A DNA stretch of 24,169 nt, taken from Paulinella micropora (Eukaryota; Cercozoa; Imbricatea; Euglyphida). Shown here piece after piece: positions 14,742 to 24,169 of this stretch. A program made the translations under genes and the position numbers. Numbering within the stretch: position 1 is the stretch's first letter; the number at the start of each line of letters is the position of its first letter. Below the pieces are notes generated by a model. The model saw nothing but the letters and a program-made list of their open reading frames with translations, did not search any database and was not told the origin of the DNA. The DNA is taken from NCBI GenBank assembly GCA_009731375.1, contig BJOX01000128.1, positions 506,923 through 531,091 on the forward strand. The letters run 5' to 3'.

Positions 14742-14997
14742 NNNNNNNNNNNNNNNNNNNNNNNNNNNNNNNNNNNNNNNNNNNNNNNNNNNNNNNNNNN
14801 NNNNNNNNNNNNNNNNNNNNNNNNNNNNNNNNNNNNNNNNNNNNNNNNNNNNNNNNNNNNNNNNNNNNNNNNNNNNNNNNNNNNNNNNNNNNNNNNNNNN
14901 NNNNNNNNNNNNNNNNNNNNNNNNNNNNNNNNNNNNNNNNNNNNNNNNNNNNNNNNNNNNNNNNNNNNNNNNNNNNNNNNNNNNNNNNNNNNNNNNN
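14742..14997. other. Assembly gap (256 N)
   Basis: The gap lies between an AG run and the interior of copy D, so the common end of copy D (about 26 bases) is hidden. Confidence 1.
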
Positions 14998-15511
14998 TTC
15001 TGATTTCGTCAACCAAGGAAGTCTGTGGGTAAAGTATTAACCCGATGCCCAGCTAAGCCGTGATGTTTGCACGGAAGGGACTGATACAGGCGATACCAAA
15101 GCTCCCTAGTACCAGGCGGGGCCAGGGCTCGTTCCATAAGCGCCCCTTGCAGAACGAGCTCCCACCTCCATTACAGAGGACCCAGTAAGCAGATGGAGTT
15201 TCGAGACTGTTCGACAGTCTAGTATAAACCGACAGAGCACTGTGGGTTTTATTCCGGGCTCAACAAGCGAGAAAGGGCACCCTGAGGGAACAGGATTGTG
15301 CTTCCCGTCGCTATTTCGGCATGTGACTTATAGGCGTATGGCTAGGCACACATAAGGCACCCCACCACGGGCCCAGCACACCCACACCATCCCCTAATTC
15401 TCTGTCTGTCGACAGATGGCACCCATTTCAAAACACCAAGCCCAAGGGAGGGTCAGTGACACCTCAAGTGGCCTTGGTTCACTCCGTGGAGTAAGTGATG
15501 AGATCAACTGA
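14998..15511 (-). mobile_element. 548-bp element, copy D
   Basis: It is complete at the right (GATGAGATCAACTGA) and cut by the gap at the left. Over its shared part with copy B no difference was found by eye. It abuts copy E head to tail with no GATA between them. It contains the perfect 7-bp stem at 15204-15220. Confidence 0.75.
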
Positions 15512-15691
15512 TGAGATATCGACTAATGTCAGAAAAAAGGAGCTTCTGATTTCGTCAACCAAGGAAGTCTGTGGGTAAAGTATTAACCCGATGCCCAGCT
15601 AAGCCGTGATGTTTGCACGGAAGGGACTGATACAGGCGATACCAAAGCTCCCTAGTACCAGGCGGGGCCAGGGCTCGTTCCATAAGCGCCC
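15512..15691 (-). mobile_element. 548-bp element, copy E (180 bases)
   Basis: It begins at the common end immediately after the end of copy D and stops after CCATAAGCGCCC, where GATA begins. On the minus strand it is a 5'-truncated copy whose 3' end touches the 5' end of D. Confidence 0.75.
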
Positions 15692-16760
<1,069 letters not shown>

Positions 16761-16761
<1 letters not shown>

Positions 16762-16792
16762 TGACTTAACCACAGACAAGCAATCGCGAAAT

Positions 16793-16864
<72 letters not shown>

Positions 16865-16924
16865 CCTCGATGCTTCCGAAGATGTTTGCTAATGAGCATA
16901 ACTCATGGTACTATACACACACAC

Positions 16925-16972
<48 letters not shown>

Positions 16973-17030
16973 TTATTTATATGTTTCCATTTAATATGCA
17001 CACATATACATTGACTAACAACAACAATAT
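16761..17030. repeat. Short unique pieces, AG repeat, TA/CA repeats
   Basis: GTGACTTAACCACAGACAAG (16761) precedes an AG run (16796-16861). About 50 unique bases follow (TCGATGCTTCCGAAGATGTT), then CA, TA and TTTA units. Confidence 0.85.
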
Positions 17031-19640
17031 CATATCATATCATATCATATCATATCATATCATATCATATACCATACCATACCATACCATACCATACATA
17101 CCATACCATACCATATACCATACCATATACCATACCATATACCATACCATATACCATACCATATACCATACCATATACCATACCATATACCATACCATAT
17201 ACCATACCATATACCATACCATATACCATACCATATACCATACCATACCATACCATACCATACCATACCATACCATATACCATACCATATATCATACCAT
17301 ATACCATACCATATACCATACCATATACCATACCATATACCATACCATATACCATACCATACCATATCATACCATACCATACCATACCATACCATACCAT
17401 ACCATACCATACCATACCATATATCATACCATATACCATACCATATACCATACCATATACCATACCATACCATACCATACCATACCATACCATACCATAC
17501 CATACCATATATCATACCATATACCATACCATATACCATACCATATACCATACCATACCATACCATACCATACCATACCATACCATACCATACCATACCA
17601 TACCATACCATATACTATACTATACTATACTATACTATACTATACCATACCATACCATACCATACCATACCATATACTATACTATACTATACTATACTAT
17701 ACTATACTATACTATACTATACTATACTATACTATACTATACTATACTATACTATACTATACTATACTATACTATACTATACTATACCTACTATACCATA
17801 CTATACCATACTATACCATACTATACTATACTATACTATACTATACTATACTATACTATACTATACTATACTATACTATACTATACTATGCTATGCTATA
17901 CTATACTATACTATACTATACTATACTATACTATACTACTATACTATACTATACTATACTATACTATACTTATACTATACCTATACTATACCTATACTAT
18001 ACTATACTATACTATACTATACTATACTATACTATACTATACTATACTATACTATACTATACTATTACTATACTATACTATACTATACTATACTATACTA
18101 TACTATACCAACCTATAGCTAACCTATACCTATACTATACTATACTATACTATACTATACTATACTATACTATACTATACTATACTATACTATACTATAC
18201 TATACAACACTATACTATACTATACTATACTATATTATACACTATACTATACTATACTATACTATACTATACTATACTATATTATGTTATGTTATGTTAT
18301 GTTATGTCATGTTATGTTATGTTATGTTATGCTATGTTATGCTATGCTATGCTATGCTATGCTATGTTATGTTATGTTAGGTTATGTTAGGTTAGGTTAG
18401 GTTAGGTTAGGTTAGGTTAGGTTAGGTTAGGTTAGGTTAGGTTATGTTATGTTATGTTATATTATGTTATATTATATTATACTATATTATATCATATTAT
18501 ATTATATTATATTATATTATATTATATTATTTTATATCATATTATATTATATTATATTATATTATTTTATATTATATTATATTACATTATATTATATTAT
18601 ATTATATTATATAATATTATATTATATTATATTTATATTTATATTTATATTTATATTTATATTTATATTTATATTTATATTTATATTTATATTATATTAT
18701 ATTATATTATATTACATTACATTATATTATATTATATTATATTATATTATATTATATTATATTATATTATATTATATTATATTATTATTATATTATATTA
18801 TATCATATTATATTATATTATATTATATCATATTATATTATGTTATATTATATCATATTATATTTTCTTATATTATATTATACTATATTATATTATATTA
18901 TATTATATTATATTATATTATATTATATTATATTATATTGTATTATATTACATTATATTATATTATATTATATTATATTATATTATATTGTATTATATTA
19001 TATTATATTATATTTTATTGTATATATATTTTAATATTATACTGTATAATATAATATAATATAATATAATATAATATAATATAATATAATATAATATAAT
19101 ATAATATAATATAAATATAGTATTAAATATATATATTAAAAATATTATATTATATTATATTATATTATATTATATTATATTATATTATATTATATTATAT
19201 TATATTATATTATATTATATTATATTGTATTGTATTGTATTGTATTGTATGTATTGTATTATTTTATATTATATTTATATTTATATTTATATTTATATTT
19301 ATATTTATATTTATATTATATTATATTAAGTATAGTATAGTATAGTATAGTATAGTATAGTATAGTATAGTATAGCATAGCATAGCATAGCATAGTATAG
19401 TATAGTATAGTATAGTATAGTATAGTATAGTATAGTATATTATATTACATTATATTATATTATATTATATTATATTATATTATATTATATTATATTATAT
19501 TATATTGTATTATGTTATATTATATTATATTATATTATATTATACTATATTATATTATATTATAGTATATTATATTATATTATATTATATTATAAATATA
19601 TATAAATATATATAAATATATATATATATATATAATACTT
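17031..19640. repeat. 2.6-kb pentanucleotide array that changes motif stepwise
   Basis: In order the block is ATCAT, ACCAT (with TATACCATACCA variants), ACTAT (17614-18280), ATGTT/ATGCT (18284-18375), GGTTA (18386-18440), ATATT, a hexamer ATTTAT patch (18630-18690), ATATT, ATAAT (19045-19115), ATATT, TGTAT (about 19225-19256), ATTTAT again, AGTAT/AGCAT (19330-19437), then ATATT. Neighbouring motifs mostly differ by one base. The long frames reading YHTI or LYYI are repeat translations. Confidence 0.95.
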
Positions 19641-19869
19641 ATATTTGTATGTTTGTGTGTGGTACAATGTGCACAAAAGCGTATATGTAAGTGAGGCCAA
19701 AAAAAAAATATTTTCTTCGATAGCGCTGACATGAAGGTCTGGCGGTGTATTGCAAAATGTATGTATGTGTTCATGCAGTAAAATCATAATTTTTCGATAG
19801 GGCTGACCTGGAGGTCAGGTGGTACATTGCCAATCTGAACGGCGCGGCCCGGCGGGTAAATGTATGTGT

Positions 19870-19911
<42 letters not shown>

Positions 19912-19927
19912 TGTGTTTGTGTGTGTG

Positions 19928-19980
<53 letters not shown>

Positions 19981-20284
19981 GTGTGTGTGTGTGTGTGTGT
20001 GTTGAGTGTGTGTGTGTGTGTGTGTGTGTGTCCGGGCCATGAAAAGAATAATTTGTTCGATAGGGCTGACCTGATGTCTGACGGTATATTGCCAATCTGA
20101 ATGGCGCAGCCCGGCGGGTAAGTGTACGCATGTGTATGTGCAGTAAAAAAGGGAAGAAAAATCGATAGGGCTAAACTGAAGGTCCGGCGGTATACTGCCG
20201 ATGTACATTGCACGGCCCGGCGGATGCATCCCATATTTTTGTACGTGCAGTGAAAATTGGATTTTTTTTTTCGATAGGGCTGAC
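19641..20284 (-). repeat. Tandem exon-like cassettes 1-4 (decayed copies)
   Basis: Cassettes lie at 19717-19755 (partial), 19794-19858, 20057-20119 and 20162-20224. They repeat every 77-109 bases except where a GT microsatellite of about 170 bases (19873-20032) has expanded. On the minus strand they read YPPGRAVQIGNVPPDLQ (unit 2) and HPPGRAMYIGSIPPDLQ (unit 4). Unit 3 keeps YPPGCAIQIGNIPSD and then loses one base. Unit 1 keeps only NTPPDLH. All are followed by a conserved AGCSCTATCGA. Units 2 and 3 keep a CAG|GTCAGC donor-like end; unit 4 has lost the GT. None of the four has a clear acceptor. They look like partial duplicates of the exon at 20285-20377. Confidence 0.55.
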
Positions 20285-20377
20285 CTGAAGGTCTGTCGGG
20301 ATGTTGCCCATGTAAATGGCGCGGCCCGGCGGGTGCAAGTTTTTGTCCTTGGTTGGACCAATGGCCTTGTTTGCAGC
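20285..20377 (-). CDS. Candidate 93-base exon, GRAIYMGNIPTDLQ (cassette 5)
   Basis: On the minus strand a good acceptor (GTGTTTTCTCATGCAG) precedes 31 open codons, and a CAG|GTCAGC donor follows at 20284, phase 0 at both ends. The peptide begins AANKAIGPTKDKNLHPPG and ends RAIYMGNIPTDLQ. IYMGNI fits the RNP2-type first strand of an RRM (hydrophobic-aromatic-hydrophobic-x-N-hydrophobic), but this is a short match and not a family assignment. Coding use is supported by substitution pattern: across cassettes 2, 4 and 5 (17 codons each, no indels) variable sites fall 5, 1 and 11 on codon positions 1, 2 and 3. The plus-strand frame reading ADLKVCRDVAHVNGAARR is then an antisense shadow. An alternative is a fragment of a transposon-encoded protein. 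Confidence 0.45.
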
Positions 20378-20390
20378 CTGCATGAGAAAA

Positions 20391-20632
20391 CACACATGCA
20401 TGCATGCATACAAACATACATACATACATATTTGCATACATACATATATACATGCATACATACATACATACATACATACATACATACATACATACGTGCA
20501 TGCATGCCATGCATGCATGCATACATACATACATACATATATAAATACATACATACATACATACATACATACATACATACATACATACAAACATACATAC
20601 ATACACATACATACATACATGCACATAGGTAC
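20391..20632. repeat. ACAT microsatellite with GCAT variants
   Basis: ACAT units are mixed with TGCATGCA stretches. They would lie in the intron between the two candidate exons of the minus-strand gene model. Confidence 0.95.
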
Positions 20633-21010
20633 ATCTCTCTCTCCCTCTCCCTCTCTCTCCCTCCCTCCTTCCCTCCCTCCTCTCTCTCTCTCTCTCTCTC
20701 ATTCTCTCTCGCTTTCTCTCTCACCACATGTAAATGTTTATATGTTCTAAATATGTATAATCTCAGCGTTATTTTCAATAGTAAACATATATGTATGTGT
20801 ATGTCTATGTGTGTATGAGTGCGTGGGTTTTTGTGTGGAAGACATGTCTACTTATGCATGTATGTATGCATGAATGTACGTATGTATGTATGTATGTATG
20901 CATGTATGTATGTATGTATATATGTATGTATGTATGTAGAGAGAGAAAGAGTATATAAGATATTGAGATATGTCACCTCTTCTTTTTCCTTCTCCTTAAG
21001 CAGCTCCGCC
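20633..21010. repeat. CT-rich tract, AT-rich island and ATGT microsatellite
   Basis: CT/CCT units run to about 20722, followed by about 120 AT-rich unique bases, ATGT units (about 20860-20938), a short AG patch and about 60 unique bases. TCTTTTTCCTTCTCCTTAAG then CAG (20980-21002) resembles a plus-strand acceptor, but only ACAT repeat lies downstream. Confidence 0.8.
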
Positions 21011-21176
21011 TACATACATACATACATACATACATACGGACAACAGACAGACAGACATACATACATATACATACATACATACATACATACATACATGCAT
21101 GCATGTATGCATGCATACATACATACATACATACATACATACATGCATACATACATACATGCATACATACATACAT

Positions 21177-21226
<50 letters not shown>

Positions 21227-21234
21227 ACATACAT

Positions 21235-21271
<37 letters not shown>

Positions 21272-21310
21272 TACATGCATACATACATATATAAATACAT
21301 ACATATATTA
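21011..21310. repeat. ACAT and CA microsatellite
   Basis: ACAT units with a GACA patch (21045-21055) and two CA patches (about 21190-21222, 21251-21272). The stretch runs directly into the donor of the candidate first exon, so the GTATGT donor could simply be the repeat edge. Confidence 0.95.
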
Positions 21311-21319
21311 CATACATAC

Positions 21320-21346
21320 CTTTCTCTTCTTCGGTGCGCCTGCCAT
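21320..21346 (-). CDS. Candidate first coding exon, MAGAPKKRK
   Basis: On the minus strand ATG starts nine codons (MAGAPKKRK) ending at AAAG|GTATGT, phase 0. An in-frame TGA lies upstream within the same island, so this is the first ATG of its frame. The basic PKKRK would suit a nuclear protein, but nine residues are far too few for a call. The phase matches the candidate exon at 20285-20377 about 0.94 kb downstream. A possible acceptor (CTCTCACAG) just upstream would instead make it a short second exon. The 171-bp repeats at 22.4-22.7 kb carry a related ATG-basic-donor sequence, so a repeat-derived look-alike is the main alternative. Confidence 0.3.
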
Positions 21347-21430
21347 CAATCCTGTGAGAGGTCGTTTACCTACCGTTCAATCAACAAGAAACGAATAGTA
21401 TATTATACGGCTAACCACAAATTTGACGGG

Positions 21431-21481
21431 TTGCCCGCCTCGCCCGCAAAGCACGTGCAATGCGGAGCGCCCGTATATATA
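21431..21481 (-). promoter_or_regulatory. Promoter-like signals upstream of the MAGAPKKRK ATG
   Basis: TATATATA at 21474-21481, a palindromic CACGTG E-box at 21452-21457 and a GC-rich block (GCCCGCCTCGCCC) at about 21433-21445 lie 85-135 bases upstream of the candidate start on the minus strand. This is the only GC-rich island of its kind here. Individually these short motifs are common by chance, and the TATA string is ordinary in such AT-rich DNA. Confidence 0.25.
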
Positions 21482-21525
21482 GTTTACCGGAAACCTGACT
21501 GCATTTTGCGTGACCGATAATTAAT

Positions 21526-21598
21526 TATGATGACGGTGGTAGTAATGATTATTATTTATTTATTTATTTATGATGGCGGTGGTAGTAATGACAAGCCT

Positions 21599-21638
<40 letters not shown>

Positions 21639-22117
21639 NNNNNNNNNNNNNNNNNNNNNNNNNNNNNNNNNNNNNNNNNNNNNNNNNNNNNNNNNNNNNN
21701 NNNNNNNNNNNNNNNNNNNNNNNNNNNNNNNNNNNNNNNNNNNNNNNNNNNNNNNNNNNNNNNNNNNNNNNNNNNNNNNNNNNNNNNNNNNNNNNNNNNN
21801 NNNNNNNNNNNNNNNNNNNNNNNNNNNNNNNNNNNNNNNNNNNNNNNNNNNNNNNNNNNNNNNNNNNNNNNNNNNNNNNNNNNNNNNNNNNNNNNNNNNN
21901 NNNNNNNNNNNNNNNNNNNNNNNNNNNNNNNNNNNNNNNNNNNNNNNNNNNNNNNNNNNNNNNNNNNNNNNNNNNNNNNNNNNNNNNNNNNNNNNNNNNN
22001 NNNNNNNNNNNNNNNNNNNNNNNNNNNNNNNNNNNNNNNNNNNNNNNNNNNNNNNNNNNNNNNNNNNNNNNNNNNNNNNNNNNNNNNNNNNNNNNNNNNN
22101 NNNNNNNNNNNNNNNNN
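21526..22117. other. Poly-C run and 479-N gap
   Basis: A duplicated ATGATGRCGGTGGTAGTAAT piece (21527 and 21570) flanks TTTA repeat. A poly-C run follows (21601-21638) and then N to 22117. Confidence 0.95.
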
Positions 22118-22275
<158 letters not shown>

Positions 22276-22785
22276 TCCCTTTTTTTCTCATCCTTCTTCT
22301 CTCATCCTTCTTCTCTCATCCTTCTTCTCTCATCTTTCTTCTCTCATCTCTCTTCTCTCTTCTCTCTCTCCCTCTTCTCTCTTACCTTTCTTCTTCGGCG
22401 CGGCACCATGGTAACTCAATAACACCTTACGACTTCCTCTCTTCTCCCTTCTCTCTTCTCTCTCCCTTGTCTCATCTTTTTTCTCTCATCTTCTTCTCTC
22501 ATCTCTCTTCTCTCACCTTTCTTCTTCTCTTCTCTTCTCTCCCTCTTCTCTCTTACCTTTCTTCTTCGGCGCGGCATCATGGTAACTCAATAACACCTTA
22601 CGACTTCCTCTCTTCTCCCTTCTCTCTTCTCTCTCCCTTCTCTCATCCTTTCTTCTCTCATCTTTCTTCTCTCATCTCTCTTCTCTCATCTCTCTTCTCT
22701 CTTCTCTCTCTCCCTCTTCTCTCTTACCTTTCTTCTTCGGCGCGGCATCATGGTAACTCAATAACACCTTACGACTTTCTGCCAC
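22276..22785 (-). repeat. 171-bp tandem repeat, three copies
   Basis: The marker CTTACCTTTCTTCTTCGGCG recurs at 22381, 22552 and 22723, exactly 171 bases apart. Each unit is a CT-rich stretch followed by GGTAACTCAATAACACCTTA. On the minus strand each unit has ATG, then CCG CGC CGA AGA AGA AAG, then GTAAG. The peptide is MVPRRRRK in the first copy and MMPRRRRK in the other two, with an in-frame TGA 6 bases upstream of the first ATG. This resembles the candidate first exon at 21320-21346. It could be duplicated first-exon material or a plain minisatellite. Confidence 0.8.
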
Positions 22786-22873
22786 CTACAATAGATAAAC
22801 AGATGGATGGATAGATGGATAGATGGATAGATAGATGGATGGATGGATAGATGGATAGATAGATGGATGGATG

Positions 22874-22939
<66 letters not shown>

Positions 22940-22986
22940 GATAGATAGACAACCTCCGGGTTGGGTTCGGCGGATTCATCTGTCTC
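22786..22986. repeat. GATA/GATG/GACA repeat and short unique piece
   Basis: GATG/GATA units are followed by GACA units (22910-22938) and then about 30 unique bases (AACCTCCGGGTTGGGTTCGG) leading into the 76-bp array. Confidence 0.93.
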
Positions 22987-23050
22987 TATCTCACGCTTTA
23001 ACATTGAACACCCTGCACAGTGATGATGAGATAGCTATATTAATAGTGGT

Positions 23051-23129
<79 letters not shown>

Positions 23130-23800
23130 ACGCTTCAACATTCAACACACGCTGCACAATGATGAGATAGCTACATTAGTTAGTGATTCATCTCTTTCTC
23201 TCTCACGCTTCAACATTCAACAGACGCTGCACAATGATGAGATAGCTACATTAGTCATCTCTCTCTATCTCACGCTTTAACATTCAACACCCTGCACAGT
23301 GATGAGATAGCTATCATCTGTCTCTATCTCACGCTTCAACATTCAACACACGCTGCACAGTGATGAGATAGCTATATTAGTAGTGATTCATCTCTCTCTC
23401 TATCTCACGCTTTAACATTCAACACACCCTGCACAATGATGAGATAGCTACATTAGTTAGTGATTCATCTCTCTCTCTCTATCTCACGCTTCAACATTCA
23501 ACACACGCTGCACAATGATGAGATAGCTATATTAGTAGTGATTCATCTCTCTCTCTATCTCACGCTTCAACATTGAACACCCTGCACAGTGATGAGATAG
23601 CTATATTAGTTAGTGATTCATCAACTCTCTCTCTATCTCACGCTTCAACATTCAACAACACCCTGCACAATGATGAGATAGCTATATTAGTTGTGATTCA
23701 TCTCTCTCTATCTCACGCTTCAACACTGAACCCCCTGCCAAAGAACAGTGATGAGATAGCTACATTAGTAGTGATTCATCTCTCTCTATATTGGTAGTAG
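22987..23800 (+). repeat. ~76-bp tandem repeat, ten copies, with inner inverted repeat
   Basis: Units start with TATCTCACGCTTCAACATTC and contain TGCACAATGATGAGATAGCT and TAGTGATTCATC before a CT tract of variable length. Starts are near 22987, 23124, 23199, 23266, 23325, 23401, 23480, 23556, 23634 and 23709. The common interval is 75-79 bases; the first (137) holds an expanded CT run and two are shortened (67, 59). In most units CTATCTCA and TGAGATAG form a perfect 8-base inverted repeat about 30 bases apart. No open frame persists through the array. Confidence 0.9.
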
Positions 23801-23819
23801 AACATGGAGTATTTACATC

Positions 23820-23820
<1 letters not shown>

Positions 23821-23887
<67 letters not shown>

Positions 23888-23993
23888 AATACTAATACTA
23901 ATACTAAGAATAAGAATAAGAATAAGAATAAGAAGAATAAGAATAATAATAATAATAATGATAATAATAATAATGATAATAATAATAGTAATG

Positions 23994-24029
<36 letters not shown>

Positions 24030-24047
24030 GTATTAGAAGTAGTAGTA

Positions 24048-24102
<55 letters not shown>

Positions 24103-24107
24103 TAATA
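23821..24107. repeat. AAT trinucleotide repeat
   Basis: AAT units with ACT, AAG, GAT and AGT variants run up to the inverted ATT-tailed element. Confidence 0.97.
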
Positions 24108-24169
24108 GTGCTTCTCTGTCAATGGCTGATGCATTTCTGCACATGCGCCTCCATCGTCTCACCCGTGAG
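24108..24169 (-). mobile_element. ATT-tailed interspersed repeat, inverted second copy
   Basis: It is the exact reverse complement of 1431-1492 over all 62 bases, and an ATT tail again follows its AGAAGCAC end on the minus strand. It is cut by the window edge, so its 5' part is not visible. Confidence 0.6.

Noticed and set aside
16870-18390. 506-residue plus-strand frame rich in YHTI/LYYT
   Set aside because: It is a pentanucleotide array without stop codons by composition; no domain or codon signal.
18386-18440. True telomere
   Set aside because: It is internal, only 55 bases long, and grades into related pentanucleotides on both sides.
20201-20400. Plus-strand frame FDRADLKV...NGAARR through the cassette
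   Set aside because: It is open in cassettes 2, 4 and 5, but the substitution pattern favours the minus-strand frame, so this looks like its antisense shadow.
20980-21003. Plus-strand splice acceptor after a pyrimidine tract
   Set aside because: Downstream sequence is ACAT repeat with no coding content.
22949-22980. Minus-strand ATG frame MNPPNPTRRL
   Set aside because: It is ten codons before GATA/TATC repeat, with only a poor GTTGTC donor.

Overview
The window is a gapped piece of eukaryotic, probably animal, nuclear DNA. By eye more than three quarters of the readable bases are simple-sequence repeats: ATT/AGT, ACAT, GATA/TATC, CA, CT, and a 2.6-kb pentanucleotide block. There are no operons or bacterial signals. 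Six N gaps occur, and three of them adjoin poly-C or poly-G. The tRNA-derived SINE head and the ATT-tailed and GATA-rich repeats would fit a mollusc such as a cephalopod, but that is a weak inference from repeat style, not a match. Nearly all long open frames here are translations of microsatellites (poly-V, SIYL, HTYI, CVCV and similar) and are not genes.

Layout: 1-232 is a non-repetitive island. 233-2100 holds trinucleotide repeats around a SINE-like head (1006-1063), a gap, and a conserved ATT-tailed segment (1395-1492) whose last 62 bases recur inverted at the right end of the window. 2100-4250 is an ACAT field in which a short module recurs 13 times (a 14th, diverged copy lies at 1786-1826) and a second module three times. 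4250-4860 is CT/CA repeat plus a GC-rich island (4647-4742). 4999-12590 and 14998-16760 are GATA/TATC fields that carry several dispersed modules and five copies of a 548-bp element with a fixed left end and a ragged right end. 12591-13330 is ACAT again with its own module. 17031-19640 is pentanucleotide repeat that changes motif step by step. 19700-20377 is an array of five exon-like cassettes. 21320-21520 is a GC-rich island with promoter-like and first-exon-like signals. 22276-22785 is a 171-bp tandem repeat, and 22987-23800 is a ~76-bp tandem repeat.

The best coding evidence is on the minus strand at the right. Among three gap-free 51-base cassettes at 19.8-20.3 kb, 11 of 17 third codon positions vary, against 5 first and 1 second, in the frame reading GRAxYxGNxPxDLQ. 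The rightmost cassette forms a 93-base phase-0 exon candidate with good acceptor and donor signals. A nine-codon ATG exon candidate with a phase-0 donor lies about 0.9 kb upstream. Together they suggest a minus-strand gene whose introns are filled with microsatellites and decayed exon copies. This is inference from sequence only and needs transcript evidence.
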